From an uncultured Oscillibacter sp. (GTDB taxonomy: Bacteria; Bacillota; Clostridia; Oscillospirales; Oscillospiraceae): a stretch of 14,814 nt of DNA. Location of the stretch: positions 1-14,814 of the forward strand of contig NZ_URDP01000046.1 of assembly GCF_900546705.1 (NCBI RefSeq). The letters are read 5' to 3'. This document shows, piece after piece, positions 8,751 through 14,576 of the stretch. A model generated the notes under the pieces. That model made no database searches. It worked only from the letters and a program-made list of their open reading frames with translations, and was not told the origin of the DNA. Position numbers and translations under genes: made by a program. How positions within the stretch are numbered: the first letter of the stretch is position 1; each line of letters begins with the position of its first letter.

Positions 8751-8789
8751 AAATGGGCCCGGGGTACACACACTACCCCGGGCCCATTT
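8751..8789 (-). terminator. Terminator of the rplJ-rplL unit
   Basis: A perfect 16-bp stem (8751-8766 / 8774-8789) with loop CACACAC, 35 bases past the rplL stop. On the minus strand it ends in ATTTTGTTTG, a modest U-tract. It forms the leader region of the next leftward gene. Confidence 0.8.
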
Positions 8790-8823
8790 CGGGTCAATAC
8801 AAAATCTCGCAGGCCGGAGCGAA

Positions 8824-9192
8824 TTACTTCAGCTCGACCTTGGCGCCAGCCTCTTCCAGCTGCTTCTTCAGGGTCTCGGCCTCGTCCTTGGACACAGCCT
8901 CCTTCAGGGTCTTGGGAGCGCCCTCGACGGTAGCCTTGGCCTCGGCCAGGCCCTGGCCGGTGATCTCACGGACAGCCTTGATGACCTTGATCTTGGCAGC
9001 AGCGTCGAAGCCGGTCAGAACCACGTCGAACTCGGTCTTCTCCTCAGCGGCGGGAGCAGCAGCGGCAGCGGGAGCAGCCATGGCAGCGGCGGAAACGCCG
9101 AACTCTTCCTCCAGAGCGTGCACCAGCTCGCTCAGCTCCAGAACGGTCAGGCCCTTGATCTCTTCGATCATAGCGGTAACTTTCTCAGACAT
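8824..9192 (-). CDS. rplL: 50S ribosomal protein L7/L12
   Basis: 122 residues, full length. The N-terminal dimerisation domain (1-32, with LTVLELSELVHALEEEFGV) binds L10. The flexible Ala-rich hinge lies at about 35-52, and the C-terminal domain (53-122) contains KIKVIKAVREITGQGLAEAK, the surface that contacts translation factors such as EF-Tu and EF-G. It forms the multi-copy stalk of the 50S subunit. ATTAGGAGG precedes the ATG at 9192 at normal distance. It lies 49 bases downstream of rplJ in the same transcript. The stop is TAA and a strong hairpin follows. Confidence 0.98.
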   Translation of the reverse strand: MSEKVTAMIEEIKGLTVLELSELVHALEEEFGVSAAAMAAPAAAAAPAAEEKTEFDVVLTGFDAAAKIKVIKAVREITGQGLAEAKATVEGAPKTLKEAVSKDEAETLKKQLEEAGAKVELK

Positions 9193-9241
9193 TGTATTTG
9201 CCTCCTAATTGTAAATTTTAAAAATGGGTTGCCGGGAATGA

Positions 9242-9775
9242 TTATTCCGCGGCGGGAGCCTCTTCGGCAGCCTCGGCGGGAGCGCCGTTCTTCTCGGCGA
9301 TCTGCTTGAGGACCACAGCCAGGCCGGTGATGGGAGCCAGCATGGTGCCCAGGACCTGCGCCTGCAGGACGGGCAGAGCGGGAATGGAAGCCAGAGAGTT
9401 GATGGTGGCCAGGTCGACGGGCTTGCCGTCCATGAAGCCGCCCTTGATCTCGAACTTGCCATCCAGCTTCTTGGCGCAGTTGGCCATGACCCGGGCGGGA
9501 GCCACGGGATCATCGCACAGAGCCAGAGAAGTGGTACCGTTGAGCAGGCCGTCCAGCTCGCTCAGACCGGTGTTGTTGAAAGCGAAGCGGAGCAGCGTGT
9601 TCTTCACGACAGCGTAATCCACATTGCTCTCACGGCACTCCTTACGCAGCGCAGTGTCTTCTTCAACGGTGATACCCTTGTAGTCGACAATCACGCCCGC
9701 GGTGGCCTTCTGGATCTTCTCGGTCAGCTCGGCGACGATGGCCTGCTTTTCAGATAAGACCTTTGCGTTAGGCAT
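9242..9775 (-). CDS. rplJ: 50S ribosomal protein L10
   Basis: 177 residues. L10 is the base of the ribosomal stalk: its N-terminal domain (about 1-130) binds 23S rRNA with L11, and its C-terminal helix carries L7/L12 dimers. It begins MPNAKVLSEKQAIVAELTEK, typical of the family, and contains GVIVDYKGITVEEDTALRKE and YAVVKNTLLRFA. The tail is Ala/Glu-rich. ATG at 9775 is chosen because GGAGGTG lies nine bases upstream and family homology starts there; an in-frame start at 9847 would run through the leader hairpin. It is expected to be autoregulated through the L10 leader upstream. Confidence 0.98.
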   Translation of the reverse strand: MPNAKVLSEKQAIVAELTEKIQKATAGVIVDYKGITVEEDTALRKECRESNVDYAVVKNTLLRFAFNNTGLSELDGLLNGTTSLALCDDPVAPARVMANCAKKLDGKFEIKGGFMDGKPVDLATINSLASIPALPVLQAQVLGTMLAPITGLAVVLKQIAEKNGAPAEAAEEAPAAE

Positions 9776-9812
9776 TCTTGTTTTCACCTCCACAGGAATT
9801 GTAGGTGCGTTC

Positions 9813-9854
9813 AAAAAGGAAACCGTCCTTATGCCGCAAAGGCACAAGGACGGT
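9813..9854 (-). terminator. Attenuator hairpin in the rplJ leader
   Basis: A stem of 14 bp (9822-9835 / 9841-9854, with one G-U pair) and loop of five bases, followed on the minus strand by TTTCCTTTTT (down to 9813), 38 bases before the L10 start. It looks like an intrinsic terminator inside the leader. The octamer GCGGCATA of its 3' arm (minus strand, 9837-9830) is repeated upstream (9877-9870); that copy could pair with the 5' arm and prevent the terminator. Confidence 0.75.
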
Positions 9855-9925
9855 GTAGCAATCTTACGATATGCCGCCCTCGGCAGGATTTACGGGCAAA
9901 ACCCACCTGCTGTCTTTGGAACGCA
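9815..9925 (-). promoter_or_regulatory. L10 leader (ribosomal protein autoregulatory RNA)
   Basis: On the minus strand the segment around 9919-9880 reads CAAAGACAGCAGGTGGG, a small GGG/CCC hairpin, then GTAAATCCTGCCGAGG. GCAGG (9910-9906) pairs with CCTGC (9887-9883), and the flanking AGACA and GTAAAT make the kink-turn-like fold expected of the L10 leader, where the L10-L12 complex binds its own mRNA. In Bacillus this leader works by attenuation, and a terminator hairpin is indeed present here. Confidence 0.85.
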
Positions 9926-9931
9926 TCTGAT

Positions 9932-9960
9932 ATTATATTCAAGAAGCCGACAGATGTCAA
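9932..9960 (-). promoter_or_regulatory. Promoter of rplJ-rplL
   Basis: On the minus strand TTGACA (9960-9955), exactly 17 bases, and TATAAT (9937-9932): both boxes match consensus perfectly. The start of transcription should be near 9925, giving a leader of about 150 bases before L10. Confidence 0.93.
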
Positions 9961-9984
9961 CCCTCAAATATGCTTTTTTTGCGG

Positions 9985-10005
9985 ATCGGGGATGCGCTCC
10001 CCGAT
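9985..10005 (-). other. Hairpin after rplA, no U-tract
   Basis: An 8-bp stem (9985-9992 / 9998-10005) with loop of five, four bases past the rplA stop. On the minus strand it is followed by A rather than T, so it is not a standard terminator. The rplA transcript may be processed here or run on into rplJ. Confidence 0.5.
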
Positions 10006-10008
10006 GGA

Positions 10009-10701
10009 TCACACCATCTTGGCGGTGTTCATCTTCACGCCGGGGCCCATGGTGGAAGCGGCCACGCAGCTGCGGATATACTGGCCCTTGGCCGCGGCGG
10101 GCTTGGCCTTGATGATGGCGCCCATGAGGGCGTTGAAGTTCTCGGTCAGCTTCTCAGCGCCGAAGGACACCTTGCCGATGGGGCAGTGAATGATGTTGGT
10201 CTTGTCCAGACGGTACTCGATCTTACCGGCCTTGACTTCCTTGACAGCCTTGGCCACGTCGGGAGTCACGGTGCCGGCCTTGGGAGAGGGCATCAGACCC
10301 TTGGGGCCCAGGACCTTACCGAGGCGGCCAACAATGCCCATCATATCGGGGCTGGCGACCACCACGTCGAAGTCGAACCAGTTTTCCTTCTGGATCTTCT
10401 CCACCATATCCATATCGCCCACGAAGTCGGCGCCGGCCTCACGGGCAGCGTCAGCCTTGTCGCCCTTGGCGAACACCAGAACGCGGACGGTCTTGCCGGT
10501 GCCGTGGGGCAGCACGATGGCGCCACGGACCTGCTGGTCGGCGTGACGGGAGTCAACGCCCAGCTTTACATGCAGCTCCACAGTCTCGTCGAACTTGGCG
10601 CTGGCGGTTTTGCAGATGAGAGCCATGCCATCGGCAGCCTCGTACAGAGTGTTCTTGTCGATCTGCTTGGCACTTTCCTGATATTTCTTGCCTCTAAACA
10701 A
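10009..10701 (-). CDS. rplA: 50S ribosomal protein L1
   Basis: 230 residues, the usual length. L1 binds helices 76-78 of 23S rRNA (the L1 stalk, which guides the exiting tRNA) and represses its own operon in many bacteria. The protein opens FRGKKYQESAKQIDK and carries the signature region GLMPSPKAGTVTPDVAKAV, followed by IEYRLDKTNIIHCPIGKVSF. The start is a TTG at 10701 with GAGGAGG eight bases upstream, matching where family homology begins; an ATT-free upstream reading to 10737 adds 12 residues not seen in the family. The uncommon TTG start may lower expression relative to L11. It lies 108 bases after rplK, behind a hairpin and a 23S-like box. Confidence 0.96.
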   Translation of the reverse strand: MFRGKKYQESAKQIDKNTLYEAADGMALICKTASAKFDETVELHVKLGVDSRHADQQVRGAIVLPHGTGKTVRVLVFAKGDKADAAREAGADFVGDMDMVEKIQKENWFDFDVVVASPDMMGIVGRLGKVLGPKGLMPSPKAGTVTPDVAKAVKEVKAGKIEYRLDKTNIIHCPIGKVSFGAEKLTENFNALMGAIIKAKPAAAKGQYIRSCVAASTMGPGVKMNTAKMV

Positions 10702-10739
10702 TGTTACTTCCTCCTCATAGTGGTTCTTCGGAATCAAAT

Positions 10740-10773
10740 CCTCCCACTGTATGGAGCGGCTTTCCAGCCGCTC
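10740..10773 (-). promoter_or_regulatory. Candidate L1-binding element between rplK and rplA
   Basis: On the minus strand an 8-bp hairpin with GNRA-type loop GGAA (10773-10766 / 10761-10754) is followed, six bases on, by GTGGGAGG (10747-10740). That octamer equals part of the L1-binding strand in 23S rRNA as I recall it (AGGUGGGAGGCUUU). Placement ahead of rplA fits L1 autoregulation. This is inference. Confidence 0.45.
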
Positions 10774-10809
10774 GGCTGTTATGAATGGTCAGTCGCGCTG
10801 GGGAGCGGA

Positions 10810-11235
10810 TCAGTCGCCCACCACAACGCCCATGGAACGGCAGGTGCCTTCGATCATGCTCATAGCGGCTTCCAGGCTGGCAGCATTCAGGTCGCGCATC
10901 TTGATCTCGGCGATCTTCTGAATGGAGGCCTTGGAAATGGTGGCCACCTTGGTCTTGTTGGGCACGCCGGAACCGGACTCGATGTTGCACTCCTTCTTGA
11001 TCAGGACGGCCGCGGGAGGCGTCTTGGTGATGAAGGAGAAGGAACGGTCGGCGTAGACGGTGATAACCACGGGGATGATCATGCCCATGTCGTTCTTGGT
11101 GCGCTCGTTGAACTCCTTGGTGAACGCGGCGATGTTGACGCCGTGCTGGCCCAGAGCGGGGCCGACGGGAGGAGCGGGAGTCGCTTTGCCTGCGGGGATC
11201 TGCAGTTTTACATAACCAGTAATCTTCTGTGCCAC
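10810..11235 (-). CDS. rplK: 50S ribosomal protein L11
   Basis: 141 residues, full length. L11 binds the GTPase-associated centre of 23S rRNA together with L10, and takes part in factor binding and the stringent response. The N-terminal domain shows KLQIPAGKATPAPPVGPALG, with the conserved prolines, then GVNIAAFTKEFNERT. The C-terminal RNA-binding domain ends in GTCRSMGVVV. The start is GTG at 11235, directly after TAGGAGGTG at good spacing; a longer reading to 11316 crosses the leader hairpins and is not family-like. It follows nusG after 109 bases, in the same transcript. Confidence 0.98.
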   Translation of the reverse strand: MAQKITGYVKLQIPAGKATPAPPVGPALGQHGVNIAAFTKEFNERTKNDMGMIIPVVITVYADRSFSFITKTPPAAVLIKKECNIESGSGVPNKTKVATISKASIQKIAEIKMRDLNAASLEAAMSMIEGTCRSMGVVVGD

Positions 11236-11269
11236 GGAGTAGCACCTCCTAAAATCATAAATGTGGTGG

Positions 11270-11310
11270 CGGCCCGGGGCCGTCTTTGGCGGGACAAACG
11301 TCCCTCCCAC
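11270..11310 (-). promoter_or_regulatory. Candidate L1-binding leader element before rplK
   Basis: On the minus strand GTGGGAGG (11310-11303) runs into a hairpin GGGAC-GTTT-GTCCC (11304-11300 / 11295-11291), then a second short GC hairpin (11282-11278 / 11274-11270). This is the position where L1 represses the L11-L1 message in E. coli, and the octamer matches the 23S L1 site. Inferred, not proven. Confidence 0.5.
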
Positions 11311-11344
11311 TTGCATCGGAAGCCGCCCGGTGCGGCGGGGACGC

Positions 11345-11869
11345 TTACTCCTGGACCTCTACCTGGTCCAGTTCCAGTTCCACCGGCGTCTCGCGTCCGA
11401 ACATGGAGACCATCACGCTCACCCGGTTCTTCTCGGGCTCGATCTCCTCCACAACGCCGGTAAAGCTCGCCAGCGGGCCGTCCATGATCCGAACATGGTC
11501 GCCCACGTTGTACTTGACGACGATCTCGTGCTTTTCCATGCCCATGGCAAGCACCTCTTCCTCCGTCAGGGGGATGGGCTTGTTGGCGGAACCGACAAAG
11601 CCGGTGACGCCGCGGACATTCCGCACCAGATGCCAGGTGTCGTCAGTCATAACCATCTTGATAAGCACGTAACCGGGGAACACCTTCCGCTCCACCTCTT
11701 TGGTAGCGCCGGAATCGGTGACCTCCGTCACGGTCTCCAGGGGGATCTCGATCCGCAGGATCATATCCTCCATGCCGCGGCCGGTCACAAACTTCTCAAT
11801 GCTGGTCTTAACGGCATTTTCATAGCCGGAATAGGTATGGACTACATACCACTTGGCGTTCTCTGCCAT
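11345..11869 (-). CDS. nusG: Transcription termination/antitermination factor NusG
   Basis: 174 residues, normal size. It binds the clamp helices of RNA polymerase, affects pausing, and can link polymerase with Rho or the ribosome. The NGN domain (about 5-105) has WYVVHTYSGYENAVKTSIEK and RKVFPGYVLIKMVMTDDTWH. A KOW domain (about 118-174) has YNVGDHVRIMDGPLASFTGV. The gene starts six bases after secE stops; the ribosome binding site is weak and overlaps the secE stop, pointing to coupled translation. The secE-nusG order is standard in bacteria. Confidence 0.97.
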   Translation of the reverse strand: MAENAKWYVVHTYSGYENAVKTSIEKFVTGRGMEDMILRIEIPLETVTEVTDSGATKEVERKVFPGYVLIKMVMTDDTWHLVRNVRGVTGFVGSANKPIPLTEEEVLAMGMEKHEIVVKYNVGDHVRIMDGPLASFTGVVEEIEPEKNRVSVMVSMFGRETPVELELDQVEVQE

Positions 11870-11875
11870 GATGCC

Positions 11876-12088
11876 TTACCCCAGCAGGCTCAGGACCATG
11901 TCCAGAGCGGCACCCAGCACACCGTCGAAGATCCAGATGCATGCACCGATCACCAGAGAGCACATCAGCACGGTGCCGGTGTTCTCCACCACGGTCTTGC
12001 GGCTGGGCCAAACGACTTTCTTCAGTTCGCTTTTCATCTCGCGGAACCAGACGCCGCGATCCTTCTTCTTTTTCGCTTCTTCTGCCAT
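11876..12088 (-). CDS. secE: Preprotein translocase subunit SecE
   Basis: 70 residues, the short single-span form typical of Gram-positive bacteria. A basic amphipathic N-terminus with FREMKSELKKVVWPSRK (about 15-31) is the conserved SecE motif, followed by one membrane helix (about 38-62). SecE clamps SecY in the SecYEG channel. It sits between rpmG and nusG, 33 bases after rpmG. No fusion or truncation. Confidence 0.96.
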   Translation of the reverse strand: MAEEAKKKKDRGVWFREMKSELKKVVWPSRKTVVENTGTVLMCSLVIGACIWIFDGVLGAALDMVLSLLG

Positions 12089-12121
12089 CTCGTTACACGC
12101 CTTTCTTCATCGTTGTTGACC

Positions 12122-12271
12122 TTACTTGGTCTCGCTGTGGAGCGTGTGCTTCTTGCAGAAGGGGCAATACTTATTCAGCTCAAGCTTGTCCGGGGTATTC
12201 TTCTTGTTCTTCATCGTATTGTAGTTTCTCTGCTTGCACTCGTTGCATCTCAGGGTAACTTTTACGCGCAT
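12122..12271 (-). CDS. rpmG: 50S ribosomal protein L33 (zinc-binding form)
   Basis: 49 residues, too short for many ORF finders. It begins MRVKVTLRCNECKQRNYNT and ends KYCPFCKKHTLHSETK. Two C-x2-C pairs (CNEC, CPFC) form a zinc site, so this is the C+ paralogue type made when zinc is available. It is part of the 50S subunit near the E site. AAGGAGGTG lies seven bases before the ATG. It is the first gene of the rpmG-secE-nusG-rplK-rplA transcript, the normal place for L33 in Firmicutes. Confidence 0.95.
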   Translation of the reverse strand: MRVKVTLRCNECKQRNYNTMKNKKNTPDKLELNKYCPFCKKHTLHSETK

Positions 12272-12302
12272 CTAACGGCACCTCCTTATTATTGGTATCA
12301 TG

Positions 12303-12317
12303 CCCGGCAACGCCGGG
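12303..12317 (-). other. Leader hairpin upstream of rpmG
   Basis: CCCGGC (12317-12312 on the minus strand) pairs with GCCGGG (12308-12303), loop GTT, about 20 bases before the rpmG ribosome binding site, within a leader of roughly 135 bases. It is not followed by T, so it is not a terminator. Confidence 0.4.
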
Positions 12318-12415
12318 GATACCGACTGCCTCCCTGCCTCTTCTCCGGACCTTCGCCGCCGCCTAAAAGCGAAAAAAGCGCACGACAAAAAAGCCCTTTT
12401 TCACAGGTAAGAAAG

Positions 12416-12444
12416 ATTGTAGCATAAGTCAAAGCGCAGGTCAA
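12416..12444 (-). promoter_or_regulatory. Promoter of the rpmG-secE-nusG-rplK-rplA operon
   Basis: Minus strand TTGACC (12444-12439), 17 bases, TACAAT (12421-12416). The transcript should start near 12408. It is divergent from the ruvX promoter about 50 bases away. Confidence 0.85.
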
Positions 12445-12492
12445 CTGTTTTTTGCAAAAAATTCCCGCTTCATTCCCTGTTTTTTCCGTGTC

Positions 12493-12521
12493 TTGCAGCC
12501 GGGACCGGGATGTGATATGAT
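12493..12521 (+). promoter_or_regulatory. Promoter of ruvX
   Basis: TTGCAG (12493-12498), 17 bases, TATGAT (12516-12521). The start should be near 12528, about 43 bases before the gene. Confidence 0.78.
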
Positions 12522-12570
12522 GGAAAAAATTTTCACGCGGCCTCACCGGGCCGCTGCAAAGGAGTTTACC

Positions 12571-12990
12571 ATGCGTATCATGGCCATCGACTACGGCGAC
12601 GCCCATACCGGCATTGCCATCTCCGATCCCACCGGCTTCCTCGCCGGCTTCACCACCACCATTGACGCCTACCGGCCGGAAGTGGTTGCCCAGCGGGTTG
12701 CGGAACTGGCCCGCAGCCACGGCGCCGAGGAGTTGGTGCTGGGCTATCCCAAAAACATGGACGGGACGCTGGGTCCCCGGGCGGAAAAGGCGGAGGCCAT
12801 GGCCGCTCTTTTAAAAGAAGCCACCGGCCTGCCGGTAATCCTCTGGGACGAGCGGCGTACCACCATCGACGCCCACCAGATTCTCATGACCGGCGGCAAA
12901 AACGCCAAAAAGCGCAAGAAAGTGGTGGACGCAGTGGCTGCCTCCTTGATTCTGGAGGGCTATCTCACTTATAAGCGGTCCCATCCCTGA
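12571..12990 (+). CDS. ruvX: Holliday junction resolvase-like / pre-16S rRNA nuclease (YqgF/RuvX)
   Basis: 139 residues, the usual length. An RNase H-fold enzyme; YqgF of E. coli processes the 5' end of 16S rRNA, and a recombination role has also been proposed. Motifs: MAIDYGDAHTGIAISDPTG (4-22, catalytic Asp7), GYPKNMDGTLGPRAE (with the conserved GxPxxxDG), LWDERRTT (conserved Asp-Glu-Arg) and the C-terminal VDAVAASLILEGYL with the last catalytic Asp. ATG 12571 follows AAAGGAG by seven bases; an upstream in-frame start at 12493 lies inside the promoter and is rejected. In Bacillus the gene sits between yrzL and yrzB (DUF1292); here it is alone beside the ribosomal cluster. Confidence 0.95.
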   Translation: MRIMAIDYGDAHTGIAISDPTGFLAGFTTTIDAYRPEVVAQRVAELARSHGAEELVLGYPKNMDGTLGPRAEKAEAMAALLKEATGLPVILWDERRTTIDAHQILMTGGKNAKKRKKVVDAVAASLILEGYLTYKRSHP

Positions 12991-13010
12991 GCGATACCGC
13001 GCCGTCTCCA

Positions 13011-13045
13011 AAAAAGAGCACGCTGCCCCAGGCAGCGTGCTTTTT
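13011..13045. terminator. Bidirectional terminator between ruvX and the phosphoribosyltransferase gene
   Basis: A 10-bp perfect stem (13018-13027 / 13031-13040), loop CCA, with five T after it on the plus strand and a run of A before it that gives T on the minus strand. Both converging genes end within 30 bases. Confidence 0.92.
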
Positions 13046-13046
13046 C

Positions 13047-13607
13047 TTATTCCTTGATGGAGCCGTCAGCGTTGAACACCGGCAGCGGAGCCAGGAACTT
13101 GATATCCTTGCGGTTTTTGGCGTCGCCCTCCGCCAGCACGGCTGCCCGCTCCGTCACGGTGCCGCCCGCCAGCTTCACCAGTTCCTCCATGGCGTGGAGA
13201 GAACCGCCGGTGGAGATCACGTCATCCACCACCAGAACCCGCTTGCCGCGAATCAGCTCCGCGTCGTCCCGGCCCAGATACAGTTCCTGCCGGCCGGCGG
13301 TAGTGATGGATTCGTCCTCCACATGGATGGGATTGGGCATATAGACCTTGGCGCCCTTCCGGGCCAGGATGTACTTCTTGGCGCCGGACTGCCGGGCCAT
13401 CTCGTGGATCAGGGGGATGCCCTTGGCCTCCGCGGTGAGCATGTAGTCAAAGCTGCTTTGATCCACCAGCTTCAAAAGCTCCCGTGCGCAAGCCACCGTC
13501 AGCTCCGCGTCCCCGAATACCACAAACGCAGCGATGTAAAGATCGTCCGTCACCTTGCAGATGGGGAGCTGGCGCTGCAGGCCGGCCACATTTAAAGTAT
13601 AATGCAT
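13047..13607 (-). CDS. Purine-type phosphoribosyltransferase (adenine phosphoribosyltransferase-like)
   Basis: 186 residues, type I phosphoribosyltransferase fold, which joins PRPP and a nucleobase to make a nucleotide in the cytoplasm (purine salvage). The PRPP loop is plain: VLVVDDVISTGGS at 124-136. Upstream, YMLTAEAKGIPLIHEMAR (about 55-72) and YILARKGAKVYM (79-90) match the APRT/XPRT/PurR-C-terminal group; the ARKGAK loop is more APRT-like. The exact base (adenine, xanthine or other) cannot be settled by eye. GAGGAGG lies seven bases before the ATG at 13607. It has its own promoter and a leader with a strong hairpin. No PurR-type DNA-binding N-terminus is present. Confidence 0.85.
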   Translation of the reverse strand: MHYTLNVAGLQRQLPICKVTDDLYIAAFVVFGDAELTVACARELLKLVDQSSFDYMLTAEAKGIPLIHEMARQSGAKKYILARKGAKVYMPNPIHVEDESITTAGRQELYLGRDDAELIRGKRVLVVDDVISTGGSLHAMEELVKLAGGTVTERAAVLAEGDAKNRKDIKFLAPLPVFNADGSIKE

Positions 13608-13626
13608 GTCTCTGCCTCCTCAGTGT

Positions 13627-13643
13627 GGCCCCCGCAGGGGGCC
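13627..13643 (-). promoter_or_regulatory. GC hairpin in the leader of the phosphoribosyltransferase gene
   Basis: GGCCCCC (minus strand 13643-13637), loop TGC, GGGGGCC (13633-13627). A very stable stem between the promoter and the ribosome binding site, about 10 bases from it. No U-tract follows. It does not resemble a purine riboswitch, which needs three stems. Confidence 0.5.
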
Positions 13644-13661
13644 GATGGTCATACCGTAAAT

Positions 13662-13689
13662 ATTATACAGTCTGTGGCGGGAAAGTCAA
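13662..13689 (-). promoter_or_regulatory. Promoter of the phosphoribosyltransferase gene
   Basis: Minus strand TTGACT (13689-13684), 16 bases, perfect TATAAT (13667-13662). The start should be near 13655, about 48 bases before the gene. Confidence 0.83.
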
Positions 13690-13708
13690 TCACTCTGCCG
13701 ATTTCAGG

Positions 13709-13738
13709 CAAAAAAACGGCCGCCCTCCCGGGCGGCCG
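13709..13738 (-). terminator. Terminator of the YheO-like regulator gene
   Basis: A 9-bp all-GC stem (13717-13725 / 13730-13738), loop of four, followed on the minus strand by seven T (13716-13710). It begins six bases past the stop codon and overlaps no other gene. Confidence 0.93.
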
Positions 13739-13744
13739 CCTCCG

Positions 13745-14374
13745 TTACTGCTTGGCGTCAATATAGGAGTAGAGAGTGTACTTGGAGATTCCAAAATACC
13801 GGGCGATCTTGTCGCCGGACTTGGTCACCAGAAACGCTCCGTTCTGGTTGAGGAACTGGATGGCTTTGACCTTGTCGTCCTTGTTCATCAGCGCCACGGG
13901 CTTTCCCACCAGAGCCACGGACTGCTGAATCAGGTCCTCCAGCAGATCGTTGACGTTGATGATCTTCTCCGGCTCGGAGGGCGTGGTCTCCCCCGTGGAG
14001 ATCAGGTCGTGGATGGCCCCCTCCACCATCATCAGGCGGGAGATATCATAGTTGATGGAAAAGATGGCGGACACCTTTCCCTTGCTGTTTCGGATATACA
14101 CCGTAGAGGACTTGAGGATCTTACCGTCCGGCGTCTTTGTCAGGTAGCACAGGTGATCCTCCGGCGCCTGGGCATTGGTCTGCATCTGCTCCATCACCAC
14201 ATGGGACGCGCCGTCTCCCACCTTCCGGCCGGACACGTGTCCGTTTTCAATGGCCACGATGGTGTGATCCGGGTGGCGGCTCAGATCGTGCACCACCACC
14301 TCGCAGTTGCTGCCGAACTGTCCGGCAATGCCCGCGGCCACCTGCTTGAGCAGCTCTAATTTTCCGCTTTCCGT
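13745..14374 (-). CDS. YheO/DauR-like transcriptional regulator (PAS-like plus C-terminal HTH); start codon uncertain
   Basis: About 210 residues. The N-terminal YheO-type PAS-like domain includes GSNCEVVVHDLS and the later YIRNSKGKVSAIFSINYDIS. The last 45 residues form a helix-turn-helix of the HTH_22 kind (KVKAIQFLNQNGAFLVTKSG ... RYFGISKYTLYSYID). Relatives control amino-acid or nucleobase catabolism genes, often next door. The start is odd: family-like ELLKQ lies upstream of the first usable GTG (14341), and reading back meets no ATG, GTG or TTG before a stop. AGGAGG is eight bases before an ACG at 14374, used here as the provisional start. An ATG at 14381 is one frame off; removing one A from the AAAA run would join it as MTHGKRKLELLKQ. 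A non-standard start or a one-base indel is possible. It is divergent from the ygeY-like gene and probably regulates it. Confidence 0.8.
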   Translation of the reverse strand, partial: TESGKLELLKQVAAGIAGQFGSNCEVVVHDLSRHPDHTIVAIENGHVSGRKVGDGASHVVMEQMQTNAQAPEDHLCYLTKTPDGKILKSSTVYIRNSKGKVSAIFSINYDISRLMMVEGAIHDLISTGETTPSEPEKIINVNDLLEDLIQQSVALVGKPVALMNKDDKVKAIQFLNQNGAFLVTKSGDKIARYFGISKYTLYSYIDAKQ

Positions 14375-14422
14375 GGGTCATTCCTCCTTATTTTCATGAC
14401 ATACTTCCAATTCACCAGTTTC

Positions 14423-14450
14423 ATCATACCATATTTTTTTGGGAAATCAA
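14423..14450 (-). promoter_or_regulatory. Promoter of the YheO-like regulator gene
   Basis: Minus strand TTGATT (14450-14445), 16 bases, TATGAT (14428-14423). It points left, back to back with the rightward promoter at 14492-14519. Confidence 0.7.
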
Positions 14451-14460
14451 CCATGATTTC
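14443..14460. promoter_or_regulatory. Candidate operator between divergent genes
   Basis: Inverted repeat GAAATCA (14443-14449), four bases, TGATTTC (14454-14460). It covers the -35 box of the regulator gene and lies about 32 bases before the -35 of the hydrolase gene, where a regulator could control both. The binding protein is inferred to be the adjacent YheO-like regulator. Confidence 0.45.
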
Positions 14461-14491
14461 TAAAAATTTTTTTGGTTTTCTAATTTTTTGT

Positions 14492-14519
14492 TTGACAAGT
14501 GAAATTCTTATGCTATGAT
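14492..14519 (+). promoter_or_regulatory. Promoter of the ygeY-like gene
   Basis: TTGACA (14492-14497), 16 bases, TATGAT (14514-14519), in very AT-rich DNA. The start should be near 14526, about 50 bases before the gene. Confidence 0.82.
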
Positions 14520-14576
14520 AGGGGTAGATAAAGCCATTGGAGCGATCCTTACAATATAAAAACGGAGGGCATTGTT

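Noticed and set aside
9776..9847. N-terminal extension of L10 to 9847
   Set aside because: The extra residues overlap the attenuator hairpin and are not part of the L10 family; a good ribosome binding site serves 9775.
9985..10005. Intrinsic terminator of rplA
   Set aside because: The hairpin is good, but it is followed by A, not T, on the coding strand.
9970..12427. Two long plus-strand frames over the ribosomal cluster
   Set aside because: Antisense to L1, L11, NusG, SecE and L33, and they cross leaders and spacers.
13620..13660. Purine riboswitch before the phosphoribosyltransferase gene
   Set aside because: There is only one hairpin in a short leader, with none of the three-way junction sequences.
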